64,000 nucleotides of DNA, from contig JAQBQB010000010.1 in assembly GCA_028287235.1 (NCBI GenBank), forward strand, positions 62,001 to 126,000. The letters run 5' to 3'. Positions 36,258 through 45,053 of the stretch are shown piece after piece. The DNA is from Gemmatimonadota bacterium (GTDB taxonomy: Bacteria > Gemmatimonadota > Gemmatimonadetes > Gemmatimonadales > Gemmatimonadaceae). Position 1 is the first letter of the stretch. Each line of letters starts with the position of its first letter. The translations under genes were made by a program, and so were the position numbers. A model generated the notes under the pieces. It was not told the DNA's origin. It saw nothing but the letters and a program-made list of their open reading frames with translations, and made no database searches.

Positions 36258-37558
36258 TGGCCGCTCATCGAATGGTGTGCCATGGACATAGTTTCGCCGG
36301 GCGGCATGTCGTGCGTCATCCCCGGCATCATGTCAGACTCCGGTTTGCGCGATTCGGTTCCCGACTCCATTCCCGGAGCCGCGATGCCGTAGCGGCCCAT
36401 ACGATCGTGCATCGAGCCGGCGCGAAGGCGCACGCCGGCCGAGAGCATCCACATTCGATTCGACCCGTAACGAGCCTCGGGATTGAAGATGCCCGCCGGA
36501 TTCCCCGCCGCTACGCCGATCCGCGCGATCTCGACGAACGGACGGCCGGTGACGACGCCCACCTTCGCGGCGGGCGCGGAGAGCGATACGGTGGCCGTCG
36601 TCCAGCGCGAGACGCCGAGGTTCGCGAGGTCCACCGACGGACGCGGCGTGCGAAAGGGATCGGGGAGCCGCTCCTCCTCCGGCCGATCGGTGCGCTCGAG
36701 CCGAAGCGCCGCGATCACACCGGCACGGCAGATCGCCCCCTCTCCGAGAAAGCTCGACAGCGACGTGACCCGCAGGCCTTTGTCGGATTCGTTCGTGTGC
36801 GCCCACTCGAGCAGCGCGTAGCGCGACGCCACGCCGGTCTCCCGGCTGAAGCGCGCGACGACGCTCGATTTTTGTTGATCGAGCCCGTCGCCCGTGCGAA
36901 CTTCGGGCGACTTCACATTGGCGTAGCCGCCGCTCACCTCGAGGCCGGTGAGGGGCAAGAGCGTGAGCCGCGACGACCACGAATCGCCGAAGCGGCGGAG
37001 CGACGACGACGAGCTGGGGCTGGTCGGCTCGTCGCCGTTGAAGGTCGCCGCCTCGACGAGCACGGGACCGCGGCGCACCGCGGCGACGGCCACGAGGCGC
37101 TCGAGAATCTGCGCGAGGTGATGGTTCACCGGGAACTTCTCGAATGGGCGCACCATGGGATCGTCGCTGCCGAACGGCGCGAAGCCGCGGCCCGCGAACA
37201 GCGACCCGGCGAATCCGTTTCGCACGCCGACCGCGCCGACCAACGCTTCGTGCAGATACGAGTGCGGATGCCTGCGGTCGACGTAGCCTTCACCGTACCC
37301 GCCGGTGCTAAGCTCACCGCGGCTGAGCGTGAGTCCCTCGAAGTTGAGCGTCGCGGTGGCGCGCAGCCAGCTCCACGAGGCGTGCGCCATGATCGCCGGC
37401 TGCGAGAGATAGCCCTCGGTGAGCGCCGAACCCGTCGCGGTGGGATCGGCGCGCGTGACGACGGGAATCGCCTGCACCATCGCCGACACCGTCTGTGCGC
37501 GCACGGAGTCGCGCGCGAGCAGCAGTGCCGCTACCGTCACCAGAACCCATATGCGCAT
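36245..37558 (-). CDS. Outer-membrane beta-barrel-like protein with Met/His-rich C-terminal tail
   Basis: 437 residues from ATG 37558, with GGAG six bases upstream; signal peptide ends DSVRAQT. The mature part alternates polar and hydrophobic residues with many Gly/Tyr/Arg strands (GYGEGYVDRRHPHSYLHEA, SLFAGRGFAPFGSDDPMVRP, VEIARIGVAAGNP), consistent with a barrel, but I recognise no named family. The last 40 residues are rich in Met and His (DMMPGMTHDMPPGETMSMAH and onward) with one Cys, as in periplasmic copper-handling proteins. Its ATG overlaps the MATE exporter ATG head to head, and it overlaps the LVIVD lipoprotein downstream. A role in copper or other soft-metal export is inference. 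Confidence 0.75.
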   Translation of the reverse strand: MRIWVLVTVAALLLARDSVRAQTVSAMVQAIPVVTRADPTATGSALTEGYLSQPAIMAHASWSWLRATATLNFEGLTLSRGELSTGGYGEGYVDRRHPHSYLHEALVGAVGVRNGFAGSLFAGRGFAPFGSDDPMVRPFEKFPVNHHLAQILERLVAVAAVRRGPVLVEAATFNGDEPTSPSSSSSLRRFGDSWSSRLTLLPLTGLEVSGGYANVKSPEVRTGDGLDQQKSSVVARFSRETGVASRYALLEWAHTNESDKGLRVTSLSSFLGEGAICRAGVIAALRLERTDRPEEERLPDPFRTPRPSVDLANLGVSRWTTATVSLSAPAAKVGVVTGRPFVEIARIGVAAGNPAGIFNPEARYGSNRMWMLSAGVRLRAGSMHDRMGRYGIAAPGMESGTESRKPESDMMPGMTHDMPPGETMSMAHHSMSGQCSL

Positions 37559-38924
37559 GATCTCCAAAAGTAGCGGCGGGCGCACGGAGCTGCGTGCCAC
37601 GGTCACCCTCGCGGTGCCCGTGGTGTTCGTGCAGGTCGGATTCATGGCGATGGGGTTGGTCGACACGCTCATGGTTGGACGGGTTTCGGCCACGGCGCTC
37701 GCCGCGGTGGCGCTCGGCAACCTGTACTTCTTCAACGTGGGGATCTTCGGCACGGGCACGCTGATGGCGCTCGACCCGCTGGTCGCGCAGGCCGTTGGCG
37801 CGCGCGAGACGGATGCGGTGTCGCGCGCGATGCAGCGCGGGCTCCTCCTCGCCTGCGCGTTGAGCGCAGTCGCGGCGCTACTGCTCGCGCCGGCCGCCGG
37901 CGTACTGCGTCTGGCGCATCAACCGCCGGAGATCATCGGCGACGCGGCCGGCTATCTGCGTATCTCGATCGCCGGCCTGCTCCCGTTCTTTGCCTTCGTC
38001 GTGCTGCGGCAGAGTCTCCAGGCGATGCACCACATGGCGCCGATCGTCTGGACCGTCGTCGTCGCGAACCTGACGAACGCCGCGCTGAACTGGGTATTCG
38101 TCTATGGTCATCTCGGCAGTCCCGCGCTCGGCGTGGAGGGCAGCGCGATCGCCACGGCCGTGAGCCGGTGGCTGATGACGTTCCTGCTACTCGCGCTCGC
38201 CTGGCGCGAGCTAGGGCCCAACCTTCTTCCACCGCGGCGCGACAGCTGGCAGTGGACTCCGATCGTTGGGATGTTGCGTATCGGCCTGCCGATCGGCGCG
38301 CAGATGGCCTTGGAGGCGGGCGCGTTCGGTGCGATCGGTCTCTTGATGGGAGTGATGGGCACGATCGAGATGGCGGCGCATCAAATCGCGATCACGCTCG
38401 CGTCGCTCACCTTCATGGTGCCGCTCGGCGTGGCGTCTGCCGCGGCCGTGCGCGTTGGGCATGCGATCGGCGCGGGCGACGACGCGCGCGCTAAGGACGC
38501 GGTGCGCGCCGCGTATCTCTGCGGCGTCGGCTTCATGATCCTTCCCGCCGTCGTGTTTCTCACCGCGCCGCATCTGCTCGCGGCGGGGTTCACGAACGAC
38601 ACGCGCGTGATCGCGTTCGCGTCGACGTTGATTCCCATCGCCGGCGTCTTTCAGTTGTTCGACGGCGCGCAAGCCGTTGGCGCGGGCGTGCTCCGCGGCG
38701 CGGGTGACACGACCGCGCCGCTCTACGTCATGCTCGCCGCGTACTGGGTCGTCGGCGTGCCGGTCAGCGCCTACCTCGGCTTTCACACGGCCTATGGCGC
38801 GGCCGGGCTGTGGTGGGGATTCGTCGTGTCGCTCGCCGCGGTTGCCATCTTCCTGTTTCTGCGGATCCGCGTCGTATTCGGCCGCGAGCTGCGGCGAGTA
38901 CACGTGGAGACAGCGTCGTCGTGA
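37557..38924 (+). CDS. MATE-family multidrug/cation exporter
   Basis: 455 residues from ATG 37557; another in-frame ATG at 37551 is possible. Twelve transmembrane helices in two six-helix halves: VTLAVPVVFVQVGFMAMGLV and DTLMVGRVSATALAAVALGN in helices 1-2, the mirrored segment LRIGLPIGAQMALEAGAFGA opening the second half. VGHAIGAGDD and GAGVLRGAGDT are MATE loop motifs. It should expel organic cations or drugs in exchange for protons or sodium. The start codon overlaps that of the divergent barrel protein, so its promoter must lie within the neighbour's coding sequence. No ribosome binding site is evident. Confidence 0.93.
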   Translation: MISKSSGGRTELRATVTLAVPVVFVQVGFMAMGLVDTLMVGRVSATALAAVALGNLYFFNVGIFGTGTLMALDPLVAQAVGARETDAVSRAMQRGLLLACALSAVAALLLAPAAGVLRLAHQPPEIIGDAAGYLRISIAGLLPFFAFVVLRQSLQAMHHMAPIVWTVVVANLTNAALNWVFVYGHLGSPALGVEGSAIATAVSRWLMTFLLLALAWRELGPNLLPPRRDSWQWTPIVGMLRIGLPIGAQMALEAGAFGAIGLLMGVMGTIEMAAHQIAITLASLTFMVPLGVASAAAVRVGHAIGAGDDARAKDAVRAAYLCGVGFMILPAVVFLTAPHLLAAGFTNDTRVIAFASTLIPIAGVFQLFDGAQAVGAGVLRGAGDTTAPLYVMLAAYWVVGVPVSAYLGFHTAYGAAGLWWGFVVSLAAVAIFLFLRIRVVFGRELRRVHVETASS

Positions 38925-38933
38925 CGACGTGCC

Positions 38934-39980
38934 TCACCGGGTGAACTCCATTCGCCAGATGTTCCACTCGCCAAGACTGTTGCCGCGCTGCGAGAGGAAG
39001 TAGATGCTCTTGCCGTCCGGGCCAAAGCGCGGCGCAAGATCGTGTCCGGGGTGGAACGTCAACTGTGTCTTGCTTCCGCCGTCGGCGTCCACGACGAAGA
39101 TGTCCCAGTTGGCCGGCCGGCTGTTGTCCGCCATCGAGCCGCCGGCGAACGCGATTCGTTTGCCGTCGGGCGAAAACGCCGGCTCGATGAATCCCTGATC
39201 CTTTGCCCCGGCGACGAGCGACTCCGTGCCGCTCTCGACGTCGATCACCCAGATCTCGGTGTTGCCGCTGTCGCGGCTGTTGCGCGTGATGGCGAGCTTG
39301 CGGCCGTCGGGTGAGAACGAGGGCGAATACCCTTCGGCAAGCTGCGTGAACGAATTCTTGTCGAGATCGACTTCCCAGATGTACTGTCGCGTGATGCCCA
39401 CTGGATTGCCGGGCCGCCCGTTCGAGCCCGTCGTTCCGACCGACGAACGTTCATCCTGCACGAACACCAGCTTGTGGCCCGCGGGCGAGTACGCCGGCGA
39501 CTGCGACAGTTGATCGAAGTTCGTGATCTGTCGGACCGCCGCGCCCTGATTGGCATTCACCTCGAACACGTTCCAGCGGTTGTTGCGAAAGTCGACGAAC
39601 GCCACGTGCTGTCCGTCGCTCGACATGGCGGGGTCCCAGACGTTGTCGCGGAACGTGCGCTGCGTGGTGGCGACGCCGCCCTGCGTCCCTTTGAGAAAGA
39701 CGTTCTGCTTGTCGTTCTTCTTGCCGAGGAACGCGACGACGTTGCCGTCGGGTGAGAGATCGAACCAGCGGGTGGACGGAACGTGAAGGCCGTTGTCGCC
39801 CGTGCGCCGCACGAGCGGGCCCATGGCCTGGTCGGCCTGCGCCGTGATCTGCGCGAACCGGGCGCCCGATTCTTCAGGCACCGTGTTCATGGAGTAGTTC
39901 ACGGCCGTCCCGCACGCCGGGAGGAGCGCGAACACGGAGATACACAACAGCACCCGAACCCTCTGCATCGACGTCGTCAT
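38934..39980 (-). CDS. TolB-like PD40 propeller lipoprotein
   Basis: 348 residues from ATG 39980; the signal ends LLPACGT (Cys about 23). Six propeller blades follow with the PD40 pattern: DLSPDGNVVAFLG, AMSSDGQHVAFVD, AYSPAGHKLVFVQ, SFSPDGRKLAITR, AFSPDGKRIAFAG and RFGPDGKSIYFLS. It resembles TolB's propeller but lacks TolB's N-terminal domain and sits away from tol-pal genes, so it is not the tolB orthologue. Role probably protein binding in the periplasm. It lies five bases after another lipoprotein gene on the same strand, so the two are likely an operon. A longer frame reaching 40616 shadows that upstream gene. Confidence 0.85.
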   Translation of the reverse strand: MTTSMQRVRVLLCISVFALLPACGTAVNYSMNTVPEESGARFAQITAQADQAMGPLVRRTGDNGLHVPSTRWFDLSPDGNVVAFLGKKNDKQNVFLKGTQGGVATTQRTFRDNVWDPAMSSDGQHVAFVDFRNNRWNVFEVNANQGAAVRQITNFDQLSQSPAYSPAGHKLVFVQDERSSVGTTGSNGRPGNPVGITRQYIWEVDLDKNSFTQLAEGYSPSFSPDGRKLAITRNSRDSGNTEIWVIDVESGTESLVAGAKDQGFIEPAFSPDGKRIAFAGGSMADNSRPANWDIFVVDADGGSKTQLTFHPGHDLAPRFGPDGKSIYFLSQRGNSLGEWNIWRMEFTR

Positions 39981-39985
39981 TGGCG

Positions 39986-40570
39986 TCACTTGTTCCTCGT
40001 GAGGATGAACTTGAGCGGGTCGCTCTGCTCGCCCGCGCAGTAGATGAGGCAGTCCCAGAGTCCGAACGTGCCCGTGATGTTGTCCGTGGTCAGACTGCCG
40101 TCGAATGCCGCCTTGGTCGTGAGGTTGTAGAACTGGAGGCGCGACCCGCTGATTGTGCCCTGCATGAAGAGCGGCGACGGCTCGGGCACGTAGCTGCTGG
40201 CGCCGCCGTTGCAGCTGACGACCGCGGTGGCCGCGGACTTCTGCATGCGCATCTCGATGTCGACGCCGTTCGAGGTGCCGGCTTGCTCCGTGATGATCCA
40301 GGTCACGGTCCAGTTCTGCTTCGCCACCGTCTGCCGCGAGCCGTTGCAATAGTCCGACTGCAGGTTCATGGGCACGGCGAAGGGCGTCGACCACGTGCCG
40401 GACAGCGACCGGGCCGGCGTCAGCGGGGTGACCAAGTCGCTGATGCCGCTGCACGAGCCGGTCACGAGGGGCAGCGCCGCTGCCACGGCGGCGAGAATGA
40501 CGCGCCTGAGCTGGTGCATCCGGGGTACCTGGGCAAGGGTGTACTGGCCGCCGCGTGAGATCGGCCGCAT
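39986..40570 (-). CDS. Putative lipoprotein of unknown function
   Basis: 194 residues from ATG 40570, chosen for its strong AAGGAGAG ribosome binding site; an ATG at 40519 would give a more compact lipoprotein signal (hydrophobic run then LVTGSCSG). The mature part looks beta-rich with four Cys that could pair (SDYCNGS, VVSCNGG, GLWDCLIYCAG). SGTWSTPF, QWT-type strands and GTISGSRLQF suggest a small lipocalin-like or immunoglobulin-like beta fold. I recognise no named family. It is followed after five bases by the PD40 lipoprotein and diverges from an ECF sigma factor gene 40 bases away. Confidence 0.72.
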   Translation of the reverse strand: MRPISRGGQYTLAQVPRMHQLRRVILAAVAAALPLVTGSCSGISDLVTPLTPARSLSGTWSTPFAVPMNLQSDYCNGSRQTVAKQNWTVTWIITEQAGTSNGVDIEMRMQKSAATAVVSCNGGASSYVPEPSPLFMQGTISGSRLQFYNLTTKAAFDGSLTTDNITGTFGLWDCLIYCAGEQSDPLKFILTRNK

Positions 40571-40609
40571 GTTCTCTCCTTCCTACCTTGTCGGCGACAC
40601 CCGCAAATC

Positions 40610-41182
40610 GTGACACCCCAGCTCACGACTCAGCAGCTCGAGACCCTCGCGAACGGCGTGCGGATCCTCGCGCTCCGTCGGCTCGGCGACGCCGACGCCG
40701 CCCGAGACGTCGTGCAAGAGACCATGGCGCGCCTGTTGGACGCGTTGGGGAAGGGCCAACTGCGCGACCCCGAGCGTGTTGGTGCGTTCGCCCGCGGCAT
40801 CGCGCATCACGTCATCGTGGATTACCGGCGAGCAACCGGCCGGCTGACGACGCTGCCCGACGAGCTCGCGAACGAGGCGGCGCCAAGCGCACTGGACTTG
40901 CTCGTTCGCGATGAAGAGGTGGAGCGCATGCGCGCGGCACTCGCGCGACTCTCGAGCGGCGACCGCGAGCTGTTGCACCTCGCGTTCGTCGAGAACCTCT
41001 CCCCTCGCGCCGTAGCGGCGCGAATGCGCGAGCCGGCCGAGCGCGTGCGCAAGCGCAAGTCGCGCGCGCTGGCGCGCCTGCGCGAGGTGTTCCTTGGCGC
41101 GGTCGGTCACGTTCCGGTTCGTTCCGCGACAATGGAGCACCCGCCAGTCCGTACCAAGCTGGCGCCGGCGGAGGCCGAATGA
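40610..41182 (+). CDS. ECF-type RNA polymerase sigma factor
   Basis: 190 residues from GTG 40610. Region 2 is recognisable in LGDADAARDVVQETMARLLDAL and VGAFARGIAHHVIVDYRRA; region 4 in LSSGDRELLHLAFVENLSPRAVAARM with RKRKSRALARLREVF as the -35 recognition helix. There is no region 1 or 3, as usual for ECF factors. Its stop overlaps the next start (ATGA), and that gene encodes a zinc-finger anti-sigma factor, so this factor is probably held at the membrane until released. Downstream come a CHAT protease and an amidohydrolase in the same operon. The spacer between divergent genes is only 39 bases, so its own promoter lies in or near the lipoprotein gene. Confidence 0.9.
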   Translation: MTPQLTTQQLETLANGVRILALRRLGDADAARDVVQETMARLLDALGKGQLRDPERVGAFARGIAHHVIVDYRRATGRLTTLPDELANEAAPSALDLLVRDEEVERMRAALARLSSGDRELLHLAFVENLSPRAVAARMREPAERVRKRKSRALARLREVFLGAVGHVPVRSATMEHPPVRTKLAPAEAE

Positions 41183-41916
41183 TCGAGCGCGCGCTCAGGT
41201 GCGATGAAGTCGAGGCCCATGGACTCGCGACGAAGTACGCGTCGGGACAGCTCGACGCGTCGTCGGTCGCGACATTCGAGGAGCACATGCTTCTCTGCGC
41301 CAACTGCCAGGAGTTGGTGCGCATGGCTGTCGCCATTCGGCTTGCAGAGTCGGACGCGCACGCGGTAGCGCTTCCACGTCGTCCGCGAGTTGGCATGCGC
41401 CGAGCGCTGCTCGCGTCGGCCGCGATGTTCGTCGCGGGTGCGGGAATTCTGTTCGCGCTCGATCGCGCGCACGACGCCAAGATTCGGGGGCTCGGCCTGC
41501 TCGAGAGTGCACCGGCCTACCAGGGGCTCGCCGTCCGCGCCGCGACCTCACCGTCGGACTCGGCGTTCGTCGGCGCGATGAACGACTACGCCGCCGGCCG
41601 GTACGAGAGCGCGGCCGGCCGTCTCGCGCGCCTGGTCGCGCGCGGCGACGGCGGCGCGCCGGCGAGCTTCTTTCATGGCGCGGCACTGCTCATGCTCGAC
41701 CAGGCTCCCGAGGCCCGCGACGACTTCACACACGTCATTGCCGACGGTCCCTCTCCCTACATGGCCGAAGCACACTACTATCGCGCGCTCGCGGCCTTTC
41801 GGCTCGGCGATGCCGACGCCGCGGCGGCCGATCTCCGCGCCATTCCCGATGGTGACCCAATCTCCGAGCGTGCACGTCGTCTGCTCGACCAGGCGGAGGC
41901 ACGACGTTCGCGCTGA
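41179..41916 (+). CDS. Membrane anti-sigma factor with zinc motif and periplasmic TPR domain
   Basis: 245 residues, overlapping the sigma gene by four bases. The N-terminal zinc-binding anti-sigma motif is visible as H-x3-C-x2-C in FEEHMLLCANCQE (about 36-48). One transmembrane helix follows (MRRALLASAAMFVAGAGILF, about 73-92). The rest lies outside the membrane and is TPR-like: VGAMNDYAAGRYESAAGRLARL, GAALLMLDQAPEARDDFTHV, YRALAAFRLGDADAAAADLR. It should sequester the ECF factor and sense an envelope partner through its TPR. Its stop codon is CTGA-overlapped with a possible unusual start of the CHAT protein. Confidence 0.88.
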   Translation: MIERALRCDEVEAHGLATKYASGQLDASSVATFEEHMLLCANCQELVRMAVAIRLAESDAHAVALPRRPRVGMRRALLASAAMFVAGAGILFALDRAHDAKIRGLGLLESAPAYQGLAVRAATSPSDSAFVGAMNDYAAGRYESAAGRLARLVARGDGGAPASFFHGAALLMLDQAPEARDDFTHVIADGPSPYMAEAHYYRALAAFRLGDADAAAADLRAIPDGDPISERARRLLDQAEARRSR

Positions 41917-41972
41917 TTCGGGCGCTGCTCGTCAGCGCAGGCGCAGCGGCTTTCAGCACCGGCGGCGACTCA

Positions 41973-44900
41973 GTGCTGGCGCATCGCTTGTGGCTCGCAT
42001 CGCTCGAGCGAAGCGCCATGCTCGACGAGGACAGCAGCGTCGTGCTCCTGCGCCGGGCGCGCCAGGCGGATGCCTCGTTCCTTCCTGCGGAGCTGGATCT
42101 GCTGCGCGCGACCGTGGACCGGTTCACCTTCGCGGAACGCCGCCGCGCCGCCGCAAGCGGCATTCCGGACCGCGCGCTCGCGCGCTGCCTTGCCGCGGTG
42201 GCGGTGCAGCAGCAGACGCGCCTCGTCTTCGACTCGTTGCAGGCGATCGAGCGGACGTTCGGACGGAGCCGCTGCACCGTCGCAATGATCGCGGACATCC
42301 GCGGCCGAATGCCCCCGCACGTTCGCGAGCGCCCGCTCGATTTGGCGACATGGCACGCAGCGGTCGGCGAGCTCGCGTTGTACTCGTATTCGTGGGCGAC
42401 GTACGGCGACGCGATTCGTGACGCGGGCGATACGGTGGAAGCGATCGCGGTGCTGGACCAAGGCGTGCGCGAGATCACGGAGCCGCTGAACAGACTACGT
42501 CTGTCGATCGGGCTGCTGCAACTCGTCACGGCCCACGGCGATTCAGCGCGAATGCGATCGATCCGGGGCGGCATCGACGCGATGGTCCAGCGCGACGGGC
42601 GCCCGGCGATGCGATTCAACTGGCTCACCGAGCAGATGGAGCGAGCGCCCGACTCGCGGACGCGTGATTCGCTCGCGCGACTGGCGCTTCCCATCGCCAG
42701 GCAGCACCGGGCGCGCGCCGCGCTGTTCACCTGGTTCACAAGCGACGGCGCTACGTCGCTCGATCACGGCGACATCGCCCGCGCCGTCGATGCATTGCGA
42801 AGCGCGGCGGCGCTCGCCGATACGATCGGCGGCACAGCGAGCCGCTCGCGTATGCACGCACGGCTCGGCCGCGCGCTCGTCAAGCAAGGGCGTGTCGGCG
42901 AGGGGATCGCCGAGTTGCGGCGGTCGCTCGCTCTCGCCGATCCCGGCGATCGGTATACGCTCGCCGACATCAACCACAATCTCGGGCACGCCTACGAGTC
43001 GGCCGGCGTGACGGACAGCGCGGTGCGCGCCATCGACCGCTTCGCGGCGCTCGCCGCGCCCTTTCAGGACGACGGCATCGGGATCATCAGCCTCCGCGAC
43101 GCGGGCGCGATTCGCTGGGATGCTGGGCTCCACGCGTCGGCGCGAGTCGCATTCGACCGCATGGTTCGTCTCATCGTCCGGCGACAGGCGTACTTTTTTT
43201 ACGCCGGCGAATACTACGAGCGCATCGGCGATCTCGCGCGCGCGCGCCGGTTCTACGCCCGCGTATCCGAGGCCGACTCCGAGGAAGGAGCGCGCGCGCT
43301 GGCGGGCAGCGTTCGCGTCTTCGAATCGCTGGGGCTCGCCGACAGCGCCGCTGCCCTGGCGCGGCGGCATGATCGCGCACCGAGCACCGCGGAGGAGATT
43401 CCACTGTTGCCCGCCGTGCTGGTGCGAACGGGGCGTTCGGAGCCGGGGCTCGCGGCGATGCGCAAATGGATCGCGACGCAATCGCCCCAAGGCAACGTCG
43501 AACGAACCGCGCGCGCCCGGACGCACCTCGCCGGATTACTGCTCGAGGCTGGACAATTCGGCGACGCGATCGCCGAGGCGCGCCGCGCGGCGGAAGCGGC
43601 ATCTGGCGCGAATCTCGTGGAGGCGCGGGCGCGCGCGATGTTGGTCGAAGGCACCGCGCAATTGCGCGCGCACGGCGCCGACTCCGCCGCGCGAACGCTC
43701 ATGCGTGCCGATTCATTGCTGTGCGGACGCGCCTCCACCGAGCTTGCCTTCGAGTTGAGCGACGCGCTCGGCGACGCGTTGGCCGAGCACGGACAGGTCG
43801 CCGCGGCCCTCGTGGCGTACGACCGCGCCGCGTCGATGGGCGAACGCATGCGCACGTCGTTCGACGAGGATCTCGATCAGGCGCGGGTGCACGCGGAAAA
43901 GATCGCGCCGCTCGACGGCGCGATGCGTACCCTGCTGTCCGGCAGGGATCGGCTCAACACGGAGCTGCTCACGCGTTGGTCGCAGCGCAGAAAGGAAGCG
44001 CTGTTCGCGGATGCGCGAACGCGGCGCACGGCGTCGATCGCGGAGCTGCGGCGCGGCATGGGTGCGCACGACGCGCTCGTCGATTACGTCGTGCTCGACT
44101 CGATCGTCGCCGCGATCGTCGTGACGCCGTCGCGAGCAGGCATCGTCACGCTCCCGATCACGGCGCGGCAGCTCGGCGATCGAATCGCCGCGCTACGCCG
44201 GCCCTTCTCGGCGTACAACGGACGCGTCGACGTCGCGCGCCTCTTCTTCGACACTCGCAACGCGGCGGCGCTTCACGCAGCGCTCGTCCAACCGCTCGAT
44301 TCGTTGACTCAGGGGGCCTCGCACCTGATCGTCATTCCCGACGGACCGTTGCATCTGCTGCCGTTCGACGCCCTGGTCACGAACGCCGGCGCGACGCCGG
44401 CGTTTCTCGTGGACCGGTATGAGGTCAGCTACCTGCCGTCGGCGGGATTTGCCCGTGGCTCCGACGCGGGCGGCCGGCGCCCCGGATCACTGCTGTTCGT
44501 GGGCTACGGCGTCGAGGGCGACACGACGGAGTGGACGCGCGTGGCGGCGGCGTGGCGCGGAAAATCACAACGCCTCCTCGGCAGCGGCGCGAGCGAGGAG
44601 CGGGTGACGGCGATGGCGCCGCGATTCGACATTCTTCATTTCGCCGTCCACGCGCGAGCCGACGTCACCGACCCGCTTGCGTCGCATCTGGCGCTGGCGG
44701 CAATGCCGGGGCAGGACGGATTGTTTCACGCGTCCGAGATCGAACGGGTGCAGATGAGCCCCTCCCTCGTCGTGCTCAGCGCGTGTGAAACGGACGCCGG
44801 CGCCGTGCTGCGCGGCGTGGGCGCAATGGGATTGGCGCGAGCCTTTCTCGTCGCCGGCGCGCGCGGCGTCGTGGGCACGGAGTGGAGCGTTGGACCGGCC

Positions 44901-45053
44901 GCGCTCCAGTTGATGTCGGTGTTCTACAGCAGGCTCGCCGCGGGCGACCGGCCGGCCACGGCGCTCCGGACGGCGAAGCTGGCGCTTCGACGCGATTCGC
45001 GAACCGCAAACCCGTTCTACTGGGCGCCCTTCACGCTGACGGAGGTTCGATGA
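41973..45053 (+). CDS. TPR-CHAT caspase-like peptidase
   Basis: 1026 residues from GTG 41973. About 650 residues of TPR helices come first (ADTIGGTASRSRMHARLGRA, RRSLALADPGDRYTLADINH, ARTHLAGLLLEAGQFGDAIA). The CHAT domain fills about 700-1026, with the clan CD catalytic His in HFAVHAR (H893) and Cys in LSACETDAG (C938), both intact, and MGLARAFLVAGARGVVGTEW after them. CHAT proteins are cysteine peptidases related to caspases and separase. Upstream of the GTG the frame stays open back to a CTG at 41913 that overlaps the anti-sigma stop and would add a signal-like leader (LIRALLVSAGAAAFS), so the true start and location are open. It may act on the anti-sigma factor or other envelope targets; that is inference from the operon. 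Confidence 0.9.
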   Translation: MLAHRLWLASLERSAMLDEDSSVVLLRRARQADASFLPAELDLLRATVDRFTFAERRRAAASGIPDRALARCLAAVAVQQQTRLVFDSLQAIERTFGRSRCTVAMIADIRGRMPPHVRERPLDLATWHAAVGELALYSYSWATYGDAIRDAGDTVEAIAVLDQGVREITEPLNRLRLSIGLLQLVTAHGDSARMRSIRGGIDAMVQRDGRPAMRFNWLTEQMERAPDSRTRDSLARLALPIARQHRARAALFTWFTSDGATSLDHGDIARAVDALRSAAALADTIGGTASRSRMHARLGRALVKQGRVGEGIAELRRSLALADPGDRYTLADINHNLGHAYESAGVTDSAVRAIDRFAALAAPFQDDGIGIISLRDAGAIRWDAGLHASARVAFDRMVRLIVRRQAYFFYAGEYYERIGDLARARRFYARVSEADSEEGARALAGSVRVFESLGLADSAAALARRHDRAPSTAEEIPLLPAVLVRTGRSEPGLAAMRKWIATQSPQGNVERTARARTHLAGLLLEAGQFGDAIAEARRAAEAASGANLVEARARAMLVEGTAQLRAHGADSAARTLMRADSLLCGRASTELAFELSDALGDALAEHGQVAAALVAYDRAASMGERMRTSFDEDLDQARVHAEKIAPLDGAMRTLLSGRDRLNTELLTRWSQRRKEALFADARTRRTASIAELRRGMGAHDALVDYVVLDSIVAAIVVTPSRAGIVTLPITARQLGDRIAALRRPFSAYNGRVDVARLFFDTRNAAALHAALVQPLDSLTQGASHLIVIPDGPLHLLPFDALVTNAGATPAFLVDRYEVSYLPSAGFARGSDAGGRRPGSLLFVGYGVEGDTTEWTRVAAAWRGKSQRLLGSGASEERVTAMAPRFDILHFAVHARADVTDPLASHLALAAMPGQDGLFHASEIERVQMSPSLVVLSACETDAGAVLRGVGAMGLARAFLVAGARGVVGTEWSVGPAALQLMSVFYSRLAAGDRPATALRTAKLALRRDSRTANPFYWAPFTLTEVR

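Noticed and set aside
38934-40616. A 560-residue protein joining the lipoprotein and PD40 genes
   Set aside because: The N-terminal part is an off-frame reading of the upstream lipoprotein gene; the PD40 protein has its own lipoprotein signal at 39980.
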